DNA of 64,000 nt from Acidovorax soli (GTDB lineage Bacteria; Pseudomonadota; Gammaproteobacteria; Burkholderiales; Burkholderiaceae_C), in NCBI RefSeq assembly GCF_900107605.1, contig NZ_FNQJ01000001.1, forward strand, positions 62,001 through 126,000, in the 5' to 3' direction. The notes beneath the pieces are model-generated. The model worked only from the letters and a program-made list of their open reading frames with translations. It had not been told where the DNA came from and ran no database searches. Shown one piece after another: positions 40,389-50,126 of this stretch. Position 1 is the stretch's first letter; every line of letters begins with the position of its first letter. The translations under genes were made by a program, and so were the position numbers.

Positions 40389-40829
40389 TCAGTTGCTGGA
40401 ATGGGCGGTTTTCAGGAACTGTACAAAACCCGGGTCGGAGTAAGCCGCTGGGGGCAACTCGTCGGTCAGCAGGGCGGCATCCACTTCCGCCACCTCATTC
40501 GTTCCCTGTTCGTCCTGGGCCACATTGATGACTACCAGACCCACCAGCAGTGCCATCACGGGAACCGCCGAAACCAGGGCGCTCCACCAGCCACTCCGTT
40601 CGCTGCCACCACCGAGCGCTGCGGCATGGCCCGAGTGCACAACGGCGGGTGCAATGCGACGCACCTGGACGGTGACTTTGCGCTTGGCCAGCGCCTGCGT
40701 GCGGGCCGCGCGCAACCGCTCGGAAATATCGTAGGGCAGATCATTCGCTCCACTGCTTAACCGTGCAGTGATGCGGCGAGCAAAACGATCCGCCGCCATT
40801 TCATGGGAGGGGGTGTTTGCGGTGTTCAT
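40389..40829 (-). CDS. DUF3619 family protein, candidate anti-sigma factor
   Basis: This 146-residue protein has a DUF3619 domain and one central membrane helix (ALVSAVPVMALLVGLVVINV). The N-terminal part before the helix has DRFARRITARLSSGANDLPY and the C-terminal part ends in LPPAAYSDPGFVQFLKT. Its ATG at 40829 overlaps the sigma factor stop (ATGA). A single-pass protein coupled to a sigma factor gene is the usual layout of an anti-sigma factor, but the family is not proven to act so. Confidence 0.82.
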   Translation of the reverse strand: MNTANTPSHEMAADRFARRITARLSSGANDLPYDISERLRAARTQALAKRKVTVQVRRIAPAVVHSGHAAALGGGSERSGWWSALVSAVPVMALLVGLVVINVAQDEQGTNEVAEVDAALLTDELPPAAYSDPGFVQFLKTAHSSN

Positions 40830-41428
40830 GGTTCGATTCCTTTTGCCTTCAGCGCCTTGCCGAGAGTCTGTACTGCACGAAAACAGTGTGTCTTGACGCT
40901 GCCTTCGGAGCAACCCATGGCGGCTGCTGTTTCTGCTACATCCATTTCTTCCCAGTAACGCATGAGAAACGCTTCCCGTTGACGTGCCGGCAGCGCCTCG
41001 ATTTCTTCTTCAATGCCCTTGAAGATCTGTGCGCGCCGGGTCAGATCTTCCGCGCTTTCGGCCCGCTCCCCATTGTCTGGGCCGGTGTAGGCTTCGAGCA
41101 GATCAAATTCCGTGCCGTCTTCTCCGGGTCCGTCAAAGTCGCTCATGCTCGAAAACAGTGCATTGCGGGTCTTTTGGCGGCGAAACCAGTCGAGTGTGCA
41201 GTTCGACAGGATGCGCTGAAACAGCATGGGCAATTCGCTCGTGGGCTTGTCGCCGTAATGCTCGGCCAGCTTGAGCATGCTGTCCTGGACGATGTCCAGG
41301 GCCGCTTCCTCATTGCGGACGTGGTAGAGCGAGCGCTTGAATGCGCGCCTTTCTACACTTTTGAGGAAGTCGGAGAGTTCTTGTTCAGTGGCCAAGAGGA
41401 AGCAGCCCGGAAGGGGCGATGCAGTCAT
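40826..41428 (-). CDS. RNA polymerase sigma-70 family factor (ECF-like)
   Basis: This 200-residue sigma factor has region 2 (RNEEAALDIVQDSMLKLAEHY near residue 38, and the later DWFRRQKTRN) and region 4 (LPARQREAFLMRYWEEMDVA, ETAAAMGCSEGSVKTHCFRA). Region 3 is absent, as in ECF factors. The acidic segment SDFDGPGEDGTEFDLLEAY separates the domains. It heads a tight operon with DUF3619, DUF3106 and RDD. The regulon cannot be inferred from sequence. Confidence 0.93.
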   Translation of the reverse strand: MTASPLPGCFLLATEQELSDFLKSVERRAFKRSLYHVRNEEAALDIVQDSMLKLAEHYGDKPTSELPMLFQRILSNCTLDWFRRQKTRNALFSSMSDFDGPGEDGTEFDLLEAYTGPDNGERAESAEDLTRRAQIFKGIEEEIEALPARQREAFLMRYWEEMDVAETAAAMGCSEGSVKTHCFRAVQTLGKALKAKGIEP

Positions 41429-41519
41429 GCGTGAAAGCGCGGTGCAGCCCGCGCAACAGTTCGATTATTGCATTGCCCCCCGATTTTTTTGGAAGCGGCT
41501 GGTTTTGCGCGTGTTGCAG

Positions 41520-41528
41520 TGCGATAAT
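41520..41528 (+). promoter_or_regulatory. Possible extended -10 promoter for ilvB
   Basis: TGCGATAAT is an extended -10 element; the -35 region (TGGTTT at 41500) is weak. The remaining leader to the ilvB start is about 150 bases. No leader peptide rich in branched-chain residues is evident. Confidence 0.4.
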
Positions 41529-41683
41529 TTCAACTGCAATTCAAAAGGCAAACGGGTCACGGTCCGGCGCGGCAATCATCCCGCCCATGTCCTTGGCCTC
41601 AAGTTCCGAGCTGGCTTCACAAGAGTCCGTGCAAGGAGCACCCAAGGTTTTTCGTCAGAGAAATTCACAAAGGTTGATCGATC

Positions 41684-43474
41684 ATGGAAATCTCCAAGGC
41701 TGAACTCACTTCAGCAGCCGCTGCCTCCCACGGCAATTCTCCCGCCTCCGGCTCGCAGGACCTCATGGGTTCTGAAATTCTCGTCAAGGCGTTGCAGGCG
41801 GAGAACGTGCAGTACATCTGGGGCTACCCCGGCGGCGCAGTTCTCTATATCTACGACGCGCTCTACAAGCAAGACACCATTCAGCATGTGCTGGTGCGCC
41901 ATGAGCAGGCCGCGGTGCATGCTGCCGATGGCTACGCGCGCGCCACCGGCGAGGTGGGCGTGGCGCTGGTCACTTCGGGCCCCGGGCTGACCAATGCCGT
42001 CACCGGCATCGCCACGGCCTACATGGACAGCATTCCCATGGTGATCATCTCGGGCCAGGTGCCCACGGCGGCCATCGGTCTGGATGCGTTCCAGGAATGC
42101 GATACGGTGGGTATCACGCGCCCCATCGTGAAGCACAACTTCCTCGTCAAGGACCCGCGCGATCTGGCCATGACGCTGAAGAAGGCCTTCCATATCGCCC
42201 GCACCGGCCGACCCGGCCCCGTGGTGGTCGATATCCCAAAGGACGTTTCGTTCAAAAAGGTGCCCTACACCGGTTATCCCGAGAGCGTGGAAATGCGCTC
42301 TTACAACCCGGTGAGAAAAGGCCATGGCGGCCAGATCCGCAAGGCGCTGCAACTGCTGCTGGCAGCCAAGCGCCCCTATATCTATACCGGGGGCGGCGTG
42401 CTGCTGGGCAATGCCACCAACGAACTGCGCACGCTGGTGGATATGCTGGGCTACCCAGTGACCAACACGTTGATGGGCCTGGGCGCCTATCCCGCGTCGG
42501 ACCGCAAGTTCCTGGGCATGCTGGGCATGCACGGCACCATCGAAGCCAACAACGCCATGCAAAACTGCGATGTGCTGCTGGCCGTGGGCGCCCGTTTTGA
42601 CGATCGCGTGATCGGCAACACCAAGCATTTCGCGCAGAACGAACGCAAGATCATCCATGTGGATATCGACCCGTCGAGCATCTCCAAGCGCGTCAAGGTC
42701 GATATTCCGATCGTCGGCGACGTGAAGGATGTGCTCACCGAGCTGATCTCCATGATCCGCGAAAGCAGCACCCGCCCCGACGCCGGCGCACTCGCTGCGT
42801 GGTGGGACACCATTGAAGGCTGGCGCAAGCGCGACTGCCTCAAATACAGCATGGGCAGCGGCGATGTGATCAAGCCGCAGTATGTGGTCGAAACGCTGTG
42901 GAACATGACCAAGGACGCGGACACCTACATCACGTCCGACGTCGGGCAGCACCAGATGTGGGCCGCGCAGTACTACCGTTTTGACGAGCCACGCCGCTGG
43001 ATCAATTCCGGTGGCCTGGGCACCATGGGCGTGGGCATTCCCTATGCCATGGGGATCAAGCTGGCCAAGCCACAGTCCGAGGTGTTCTGCATCACCGGCG
43101 AAGGCTCGGTGCAGATGAACATCCAGGAACTGTCCACCTGTCTGCAATACAACACGCCGATCAAGATCTGCTCGCTCAACAACCGCTACCTGGGCATGGT
43201 GCGCCAGTGGCAGGAGATCGAATACTCCGGCCGCTACAGCCACAGCTACATGGACGCGCTGCCCAACTTCGTGAAGCTGGCCGAGGCCTATGGCCACGTC
43301 GGCATGCTGATCGAGCACCCCAAGGACGTGGAGCCCGCGCTGCGCGAAGCCCGCAAACTCAAGGACCGCACGGTGTTCATGGACTTCCGCACCGACCCCA
43401 CCGAGAACGTGTTCCCGATGGTGCAGGCCGGCAAAGGCATTACCGAGATGTTGCTCGGGTCGGAAGACCTTTAA
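41684..43474 (+). CDS. ilvB: Acetolactate synthase, large subunit
   Basis: This thiamine pyrophosphate enzyme of 596 residues makes acetolactate and acetohydroxybutyrate for valine, leucine and isoleucine synthesis. It has the N-terminal Glu motif in VRHEQAAVHAADGYARA and the TPP pyrophosphate motif starting near GEGSVQMNIQEL, with SLNNRYLGMVRQWQE after it. An early serine/alanine-rich 20-residue tail precedes the conserved part. An FAD region is present as in the family. ilvN follows after a 143-base spacer containing a family B repeat. Confidence 0.97.
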   Translation: MEISKAELTSAAAASHGNSPASGSQDLMGSEILVKALQAENVQYIWGYPGGAVLYIYDALYKQDTIQHVLVRHEQAAVHAADGYARATGEVGVALVTSGPGLTNAVTGIATAYMDSIPMVIISGQVPTAAIGLDAFQECDTVGITRPIVKHNFLVKDPRDLAMTLKKAFHIARTGRPGPVVVDIPKDVSFKKVPYTGYPESVEMRSYNPVRKGHGGQIRKALQLLLAAKRPYIYTGGGVLLGNATNELRTLVDMLGYPVTNTLMGLGAYPASDRKFLGMLGMHGTIEANNAMQNCDVLLAVGARFDDRVIGNTKHFAQNERKIIHVDIDPSSISKRVKVDIPIVGDVKDVLTELISMIRESSTRPDAGALAAWWDTIEGWRKRDCLKYSMGSGDVIKPQYVVETLWNMTKDADTYITSDVGQHQMWAAQYYRFDEPRRWINSGGLGTMGVGIPYAMGIKLAKPQSEVFCITGEGSVQMNIQELSTCLQYNTPIKICSLNNRYLGMVRQWQEIEYSGRYSHSYMDALPNFVKLAEAYGHVGMLIEHPKDVEPALREARKLKDRTVFMDFRTDPTENVFPMVQAGKGITEMLLGSEDL

Positions 43475-43504
43475 GACAAATTGGCCTCTGGCGTATGCCC
43501 TGCA

Positions 43505-43547
43505 TGCGCTCTTAGCTATCGAATGGGTAGCGTTCAATTTTTTGACG
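43505..43547. repeat. Family B repeat between ilvB and ilvN
   Basis: TGCGCTCTTAGCTATCGAAT, GGGTAGCGTTCAATTTTTTG shows the GCTATC and TAGCG core with a T-run. The repeat fills much of the gap between two genes that act in one enzyme. Confidence 0.55.
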
Positions 43548-43617
43548 AATCTATTGCCTGTCAAGCCTGCGCATTACCGTGCGCGGGGGAGGGCAGCGAA
43601 AAGAGGAATCTCTCATC

Positions 43618-44109
43618 ATGAAACACATCATTGCTGTTCTGCTGGAAAACGAGCCTGGTGCTCTTTCCCGCGTCGTGGGCCTGTTCTCGGCCCGTGGCTA
43701 CAACATCGAATCGCTCACCGTGGCGCCCACCGAGGATGCATCGCTCTCGCGCATGACCATCCAAACCACGGGCTCCGACGATGTGATCGAGCAGATCACC
43801 AAGCACCTGAACCGCCTCATCGAGGTCGTGAAGGTGGTGGATCTCACCGAAGGTGCTTACACCGAGCGCGAGCTCATGATGGTGAAGGTGCGCGCGGTGG
43901 GCAAGGAGCGCGAGGAGATGAAGCGCATGGCCGACATCTTCCGTGGCCGCATCATCGACGTGACCGAAAAGAGCTACACCATCGAGCTCACCGGTGACCA
44001 GTCCAAGAACGATGCTTTCCTGCAAGCCATCGATCGCACGGCCATCCTGGAAACCGTGCGCACCGGTGCCAGCGGCATCGGTCGCGGCGAGCGCATCCTG
44101 CGCGTGTAA
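43618..44109 (+). CDS. ilvN: Acetolactate synthase, small regulatory subunit
   Basis: This ACT-domain regulatory subunit of 163 residues binds IlvB and gives valine feedback sensitivity. The ACT domain begins MKHIIAVLLENEPGALSRVV, followed by GLFSARGYNIESLTVAPTED; the C-terminal ALS_ss domain carries MADIFRGRIIDVTEKSYTIE. ATG at 43618 follows AGAGGAATC; the longer frame from 43579 lacks homology. It ends just before a family C hairpin and ilvC. Confidence 0.97.
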   Translation: MKHIIAVLLENEPGALSRVVGLFSARGYNIESLTVAPTEDASLSRMTIQTTGSDDVIEQITKHLNRLIEVVKVVDLTEGAYTERELMMVKVRAVGKEREEMKRMADIFRGRIIDVTEKSYTIELTGDQSKNDAFLQAIDRTAILETVRTGASGIGRGERILRV

Positions 44110-45284
<1,175 letters not shown>

Positions 45285-45314
45285 TGCTGCCTCGCCAAGG
45301 CATTGCCAGCATCC

Positions 45315-45339
45315 AAAGGCCACTTCGGTGGCCTTTTTT
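45315..45339 (+). terminator. Intrinsic terminator after ilvC
   Basis: GGCCAC and GTGGCC pair around a stable TTCG loop, followed by six T. The stem is preceded by AAA. Confidence 0.92.
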
Positions 45340-45419
45340 GTGGGCGGGCACGGTGTTGACTGGCGCTACACTGCTGCCCTCGCCTGGTACCCGTGCGGCG
45401 TTCTGCCAGCACAGCGGGT

Positions 45420-45480
45420 CAAAATCGAACGCTATAAATTTGAGAGCTTCTTGCGCCTGACAGGCAAGGGCTGGAGGTCT
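45420..45480. repeat. Family B repeat before pssA
   Basis: AAAATCGAACGCTATAAATT, TGAGAGCTTCTTGCGCCTGA and GGCTGGAGGTC match the B pattern loosely. The 201-base spacer (45285-45485) also has the ilvC terminator; no gene. Confidence 0.45.
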
Positions 45481-45485
45481 ATTTG

Positions 45486-46319
45486 ATGCATGATGGCAAT
45501 GAATCCACCGAGAATGCTGGTGTGATGGTGCGCAAGCGGCGCAAGGGCATTTACATCCTGCCCAATCTGTTCACGCTGGCGGCATTGTTCGGTGGTTTCT
45601 ATTCCATCGTGATGGCCATGAACGGACGTTTCGACATGGCGGCCGTGGGTGTGTTCTGTGCCATGGTGCTGGACAGCCTGGACGGCCGCGTGGCCCGCAT
45701 GACGAACACCCAGAGCGCTTTCGGCGAACAGATGGATTCGCTGTCCGACATGGTGTCGTTTGGCGCGGCGCCTGCCCTGATTGCATACGAGTGGTCGCTC
45801 CGGGGGCTGGGCCGCTGGGGCTGGATTGCCGCCTTCGTATATTGCGCCTGCGCTGCACTGCGCCTGGCGCGCTTCAACGTCAACACCAGCGTGGTGGACA
45901 AGCGCTATTTCCAGGGATTGCCATCGCCCGCCGCTGCGGCGCTGGTGGCGGGTTTCATCTGGTTGCTGACCGAGCTGGGGGTGCACCGCGACCAGGACGC
46001 CTGGCTGACATGGTCGCAGGTGAGCTGGGTCATGTTTGCCTTCACGCTGTATGCGGGCCTCACCATGGTGACCAATGTGCCGTTCTACAGCTTCAAGGAC
46101 GTGCAGATGAAAAAGAGCGTGCCTTTCGCCGCCATCGTGCTGATTGCCCTGGGCATTGCCGTCATCAACATCCATCCGCCCATTGTCCTGTTTGGCGTGT
46201 TCGTACTGTACGGCCTGAGCGGCTATGCCGTGTATGCGTGGCGCAAGGCCAAGGGACAGCACAGCAGCGTGATCAGCATATCGACCGATGAGCCCGATGA
46301 GCGGGGTTTGCACAAGTGA
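45486..46319 (+). CDS. pssA: CDP-diacylglycerol-serine O-phosphatidyltransferase
   Basis: This membrane enzyme of 277 residues makes phosphatidylserine, the precursor of phosphatidylethanolamine. The CDP-alcohol phosphotransferase signature DSLDGRVAR is near residue 62, with GEQMDSLSDMVSFGAAPA completing the metal-binding Asp set. About seven hydrophobic helices are seen. ATG at 45486 follows TTG at 45483. Its position before leuA is typical. Confidence 0.93.
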   Translation: MHDGNESTENAGVMVRKRRKGIYILPNLFTLAALFGGFYSIVMAMNGRFDMAAVGVFCAMVLDSLDGRVARMTNTQSAFGEQMDSLSDMVSFGAAPALIAYEWSLRGLGRWGWIAAFVYCACAALRLARFNVNTSVVDKRYFQGLPSPAAAALVAGFIWLLTELGVHRDQDAWLTWSQVSWVMFAFTLYAGLTMVTNVPFYSFKDVQMKKSVPFAAIVLIALGIAVINIHPPIVLFGVFVLYGLSGYAVYAWRKAKGQHSSVISISTDEPDERGLHK

Positions 46320-46342
46320 TGGCGGCGGTATGCAGAAAACTG

Positions 46343-46351
46343 TGCTACATT
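46343..46351 (+). promoter_or_regulatory. Possible extended -10 promoter for the leuA leader
   Basis: TGCTACATT is an extended -10 element. Transcription would start about 46358, one base before the leader peptide ATG, so the leader RNA may be leaderless. No good -35 is seen. Confidence 0.45.
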
Positions 46352-46358
46352 GATCCGC

Positions 46359-46412
46359 ATGAACACGTTTGCACTGGCCCTACTGCTACCTCCCCACGGG
46401 CGGAGACGGTAG
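46359..46412 (+). CDS. leuA leader peptide (leucine attenuator)
   Basis: A 17-codon ORF reads MNTFALALLLPPHGRRR. Four of its first ten codons are leucine (CTG, CTA, CTG, CTA), and CTA is rare in this GC-rich genome. An intrinsic terminator follows 24 bases after its stop, and leuA begins 114 bases after the stop. This is the standard layout of an amino acid attenuation leader: scarce leucyl-tRNA stalls the ribosome and prevents termination. No Shine-Dalgarno sequence is visible, but transcription may begin at the ATG. Confidence 0.75.
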   Translation: MNTFALALLLPPHGRRR

Positions 46413-46435
46413 GCGCACGCGCACACTTTTTCCAC

Positions 46436-46472
46436 AAAGGCCCGTATGCACCCGCAACGGGCCTTTTGTTTT
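46436..46472 (+). terminator. leuA attenuator terminator
   Basis: GGCCCGT (46439-46445) pairs with ACGGGCC (46457-46463), followed by TTTTGTTTT. The 5' arm could instead pair with ACGGGC (46396-46401) inside the leader peptide gene, which would break the terminator. The register of a stalled ribosome against these pairings was not worked out. Confidence 0.8.
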
Positions 46473-46526
46473 GGGCGCCAGAATTTCGACGTTGCGGGCA
46501 ACCCCACCAGTACCAGGAGAGACCAA

Positions 46527-48065
46527 ATGGCTGACAAACTCATCATTTTTGACACCACCTTGCGCGATGGCGAGCAATCGCCCGGCGCCTCGATGACCAA
46601 GGACGAGAAGCTGCGCATTGCCCGCCAGCTCGAACGCCTGAAGGTGGACGTGATCGAAGCCGGTTTTGCTGCCAGCTCCAACGGGGATTTCGAGGCGGTG
46701 CAGGCGATAGCCAACGCGATCAAGGATTCGACCATCTGCTCGCTGTCGCGCGCGAATGATCGCGATATCGCGCGCGCCGCCGAGGCCCTGCAGGGCGCGG
46801 CCAGTGCACGTATCCACACCTTTATCGCGACGTCTGCGCTGCATATGGAGAAAAAGCTGCGCATGACACCCGAGCAGGTGCTGGAGCAGGCCAAGCAGTC
46901 GGTGCGCTTTGCCCGCAACCTGGTGGGGGATATCGAGTTCAGTCCCGAGGATGGTTATCGCAGCGACCCGGATTTCCTGTGCCGCGTGATCGAAGCCGTC
47001 ATTGCCGAAGGCGCCACCACGATCAATGTGCCTGACACCGTGGGTTATGCCGTGCCCGAGCTGTACGGCAACTTCATCAAGAGCCTGCGCGAACGGGTGC
47101 CCAACAGCGACAAGGCCATCTGGTCGGTGCACTGCCACAACGATCTGGGCATGGCGGTGGCCAATTCGTTGGCTGGAGTGAAGATCGGCGGCGCACGCCA
47201 GGTGGAGTGCACTATCAATGGTCTGGGCGAGCGCGCAGGCAACTGCTCGCTCGAAGAAGTGGTCATGGCGGTCAAGACGCGCCGCGACTACTACGGGCTG
47301 GACGTGGGAATCGACACCAGGCACATCGTGGCGGCCAGTCGCATGGTGAGCCAGACCACGGGCTTTGTGGTGCAGCCCAACAAGGCCGTGGTGGGGGCCA
47401 ATGCCTTTGCCCACGCCAGCGGTATTCATCAGGACGGTGTTCTGAAGGCCCGTGACACCTATGAAATCATGCGGGCGGAAGATGTGGGTTGGAGCGCCAA
47501 CAAGATCGTTCTGGGCAAGTTGAGTGGACGCAATGCCTTCAAGCAGCGCTTGCAGGAATTGGGTGTGCAGCTCGAAAGCGAAACCGACGTCAACAACGCC
47601 TTCGCCAAGTTCAAAGAGCTGGCCGACCGCAAGAGTGAAATCTTTGACGAAGATATCCTGGCGCTGGTGAGTGATGAAAGCGTGACCAGCGAGAAGGAGC
47701 AATTTGGATTTGTTTCGCTCGCGCAGCACAGCGAGACCGGCGAGCGGCCGCAGGCTTCGATTGTGTTCACGGTGGATGGCAAGGAGGTGCGCGGGCAATC
47801 CGACGGCAATGGCCCGGTGGATGCGTCGCTGAAGGCCATCGAATCGCATGTCCAGAGTGGTGCTGAAATGGTTCTGTACTCGGTGAACGCCATCAGCGGT
47901 TCGACCGAGAGCCAGGGGGAGGTCACGGTGCGCTTGCAAAACAGCGGTCGGGTAGTGAACGGCGTGGGAGCTGACCCCGATATCGTGGTTGCGTCAGCCA
48001 AAGCCTACCTGAGCGCGTTGAACAAATTGCAAAGCAAATCCGACCGTGTCGCAGCACAGGGCTGA
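46527..48065 (+). CDS. leuA: 2-isopropylmalate synthase
   Basis: LeuA condenses acetyl-CoA with 2-oxoisovalerate in the first committed step of leucine synthesis. It has 512 residues. The catalytic barrel shows [14 protein letters not shown] near residue 9 and [13 protein letters not shown] near residue 200; a C-terminal LeuA-dimer regulatory domain follows from about residue 370 and gives leucine feedback. ATG at 46527 was chosen over 46446, which lies in the attenuator. Control is probably through the upstream attenuator. Confidence 0.97.
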   Translation: MADKLIIFDTTLRDGEQSPGASMTKDEKLRIARQLERLKVDVIEAGFAASSNGDFEAVQAIANAIKDSTICSLSRANDRDIARAAEALQGAASARIHTFIATSALHMEKKLRMTPEQVLEQAKQSVRFARNLVGDIEFSPEDGYRSDPDFLCRVIEAVIAEGATTINVPDTVGYAVPELYGNFIKSLRERVPNSDKAIWSVHCHNDLGMAVANSLAGVKIGGARQVECTINGLGERAGNCSLEEVVMAVKTRRDYYGLDVGIDTRHIVAASRMVSQTTGFVVQPNKAVVGANAFAHASGIHQDGVLKARDTYEIMRAEDVGWSANKIVLGKLSGRNAFKQRLQELGVQLESETDVNNAFAKFKELADRKSEIFDEDILALVSDESVTSEKEQFGFVSLAQHSETGERPQASIVFTVDGKEVRGQSDGNGPVDASLKAIESHVQSGAEMVLYSVNAISGSTESQGEVTVRLQNSGRVVNGVGADPDIVVASAKAYLSALNKLQSKSDRVAAQG

Positions 48066-48096
48066 GATGTGAACCTGTAATTCACTCACTTTATTG

Positions 48097-48134
48097 AAAA
48101 GTCGTGCAACGTATTGATCTTGCGCGACTTTTTT
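48097..48134 (+). terminator. Intrinsic terminator after leuA
   Basis: AAAAGTCGTGCAA pairs with TTGCGCGACTTTT around a 10-base loop, ending in a run of six T. It contains the -35 of the next promoter. Confidence 0.85.
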
Positions 48135-48148
48135 CAATTCTGTACACT
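48120..48148 (+). promoter_or_regulatory. Promoter before the PBP7-like gene
   Basis: TTGCGC (48120-48125) and TACACT (48143-48148) are separated by 17 bases. The -35 lies in the 3' arm of the leuA terminator, so the two signals overlap. Confidence 0.55.
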
Positions 48149-48179
48149 GCCCACACTTATTACCGTTTGGAGCATTCTG

Positions 48180-49250
48180 ATGCACCATCGCCGCCCCACT
48201 GCAGTGAATCGTCTCTTCCAGATTTTTGGCCTGTTTGTTGTCAGCGTTGCGCTGCTATCGCCCTCCGCCCAGGCGAGCGAACGGAAGAAACCCGTCGCCA
48301 AGAAGCACCAAGCCCAGACCGTCAGCGCCAAGCGTGCCGCAGCGCCGCGCAAGGCTGCCAGCGCGGGCAAGGCGGTGCGTGCCACGGCGCGCACTGCAAA
48401 GGCCCCCGTGCGGGTTGTCTATGAGCCGGCCAAGCCGACTTTTGGTCAGATGGCTGGACTTCACCAAGTTGCCGATCCCCTCGATCTCAAGTCCAGTGTG
48501 GCATTCGTGATTGATCAGGACACGAACGAGGTTCTGGTCAGCAAGAACGACCATGCGGTGCTTCCCATCGCATCGCTGACCAAGTTGATGACAGGCCTTC
48601 TCATCACCCAGGCCGGCTTGCCCATGGACGAGCCCCTGACCATTACCCAGGATGATGTGGATATGGAAAAGGGGAGCCGTTCGCGCCTGAGCGTAGGCAC
48701 CACCTTGACCCGTGGCGAGATGCTGCATCTGGCGCTGATGTCCAGTGAAAACCGCGCTGCGCACGCACTGGGCCGGACCTATCCGGGCGGACTCGATGCT
48801 TTTGTGGCACTGATGAACAGCAAAGCGCGTTCGATTGGCATGATCGACACGAAGTATGTCGAGCCCACCGGTCTGTCTAGCCGCAACCAGTCGAGTGCCC
48901 GCGATCTGGCCCGGCTGGTGAACGTGGCCCACGGGGATCCGGTCATGCGGGAGTTTTCCACCTCTCCCGGTTATGAGGTCGCAGTGGGGCAAAGGACACT
49001 GCAGTACAACAATACCAATGGACTGGTGAAGAATCCGGAATGGACGATCGGGTTGCAGAAGACGGGGTATATCTCGGAAGCTGGCCGGTGCCTGGTGATG
49101 CAGACCCACATCGCTGGGCGCAAGCTCATCATGGTTTTTCTTGACTCGGCAGGCAAGTTCAGCCGGCTGGGAGATGCGCAGCGGGTGCGCCATTGGGTGG
49201 AATCCTTGCCCACGCTGGGCGCCAAACTGCAGGCCACCCGCGCGGGCTGA
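48180..49250 (+). CDS. pbpG: D-alanyl-D-alanine endopeptidase (PBP7-like)
   Basis: This periplasmic serine hydrolase of 356 residues trims or cleaves peptidoglycan cross-bridges. The signal peptide (FGLFVVSVALLSPSAQA) is followed by a basic Lys/Ala-rich linker. The penicillin-binding triad is present: ASLTKLM near residue 135, SSEN near residue 184, and QKTGY near residue 299. The family is the low-molecular-mass PBP7 type. ATG at 48180 was preferred over 48114, which lies in the terminator region. Confidence 0.9.
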   Translation: MHHRRPTAVNRLFQIFGLFVVSVALLSPSAQASERKKPVAKKHQAQTVSAKRAAAPRKAASAGKAVRATARTAKAPVRVVYEPAKPTFGQMAGLHQVADPLDLKSSVAFVIDQDTNEVLVSKNDHAVLPIASLTKLMTGLLITQAGLPMDEPLTITQDDVDMEKGSRSRLSVGTTLTRGEMLHLALMSSENRAAHALGRTYPGGLDAFVALMNSKARSIGMIDTKYVEPTGLSSRNQSSARDLARLVNVAHGDPVMREFSTSPGYEVAVGQRTLQYNNTNGLVKNPEWTIGLQKTGYISEAGRCLVMQTHIAGRKLIMVFLDSAGKFSRLGDAQRVRHWVESLPTLGAKLQATRAG

Positions 49251-49286
49251 CCTGCCCCCTTATTGCGCAAACCTTCTGCTGCTGCT

Positions 49287-50096
49287 TCAGGATTCGCGGT
49301 TCGTGCGGGTTGTGTCCTGGGTGGAGAGGTAGCCCAGAGCCAGGGAGATCTCATGGGCGGTGGCCTGAAGCTTGGGCAGCCAGCCTTCATCAAGGCGATC
49401 GGCCGGGGCCGATATGGACAGGCCGGCCACCAGCTTGCCCTGATCGTCAAAGACGCCTGCCGCCATGCAGCGCACACCAAGTTCCAGCTCTTCATTGTCA
49501 CGGGCGATGCCGTATTGGCGTGCCTTGGCCAGTTCTCGTTCAAGTGTCTGAAGCTGGGTGATGCTGTTGCGTGTGTGCCCCGCCAGTCCGGTGCGCGTGG
49601 CATATGCGCGCACGCGTTGCGGATCGTCGAGCGCCAGAAACAGCTTGCCAGTGGATGTGAGGTGCAGCGGTGCCCGCCCGCCGATGGCGCGCACCACCTG
49701 CATGCCAGATCGCTCGCTATAGGCGCGCTCGACATAAACAATTTCATCGCCCTGGCGCATGCTGAGATTCACCGGCTGTTGAATGAGCTTGTGCAGATTG
49801 CGCATCGGGCCAAGTGCCGCGTCGCGCACACTCAGGCGTGCCTTGACGAGATTGCCCAGCTCCAGCAGTCTCATGCCCAGCCGGTAACTGCCTGACTCGG
49901 GCCGGTCAACGAACCGGCCAATCGTCAGGTCGTTCAGGATGCGATGGGTCGTCGAAGGATGCAGGCCTGTCTTTTCGCTGATTTCCTTGAGCGAAATTGC
50001 TTCTTCGCGTGATGCCAGTACATCCATCAGCGTGAACATGCGTTCCAGCACCTGAACGCTGGGCTTCACGGGGATGCCTGGATCTCTTTTCTTCAT
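49287..50096 (-). CDS. IclR-family transcriptional regulator
   Basis: This DNA-binding regulator of 269 residues has an N-terminal winged helix (AISLKEISEKTGLHPSTTHRIL near residue 33) and a C-terminal IclR effector domain (VQVVRAIGGRAPLHLTSTGKL region near residue 130; GLSISAPADRL near residue 226). Effector is unknown. ATG at 50096 gives MKKRDPGIPVKPS. It is convergent with the PBP7-like gene and next to bpt on the same strand; the regulated genes are not evident from neighbours. Confidence 0.92.
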   Translation of the reverse strand: MKKRDPGIPVKPSVQVLERMFTLMDVLASREEAISLKEISEKTGLHPSTTHRILNDLTIGRFVDRPESGSYRLGMRLLELGNLVKARLSVRDAALGPMRNLHKLIQQPVNLSMRQGDEIVYVERAYSERSGMQVVRAIGGRAPLHLTSTGKLFLALDDPQRVRAYATRTGLAGHTRNSITQLQTLERELAKARQYGIARDNEELELGVRCMAAGVFDDQGKLVAGLSISAPADRLDEGWLPKLQATAHEISLALGYLSTQDTTRTNRES

Positions 50097-50126
50097 GGGG
50101 TGGAATATGGGGGAGAGTTTGTAATT

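Noticed and set aside
41429-41683. Branched-chain attenuation leader before ilvB
   Set aside because: No leader peptide rich in Ile, Val or Leu and no terminator were found in the 255 bases.
41711-43564. Minus-strand open frame of 617 codons
   Set aside because: It is antisense to ilvB.
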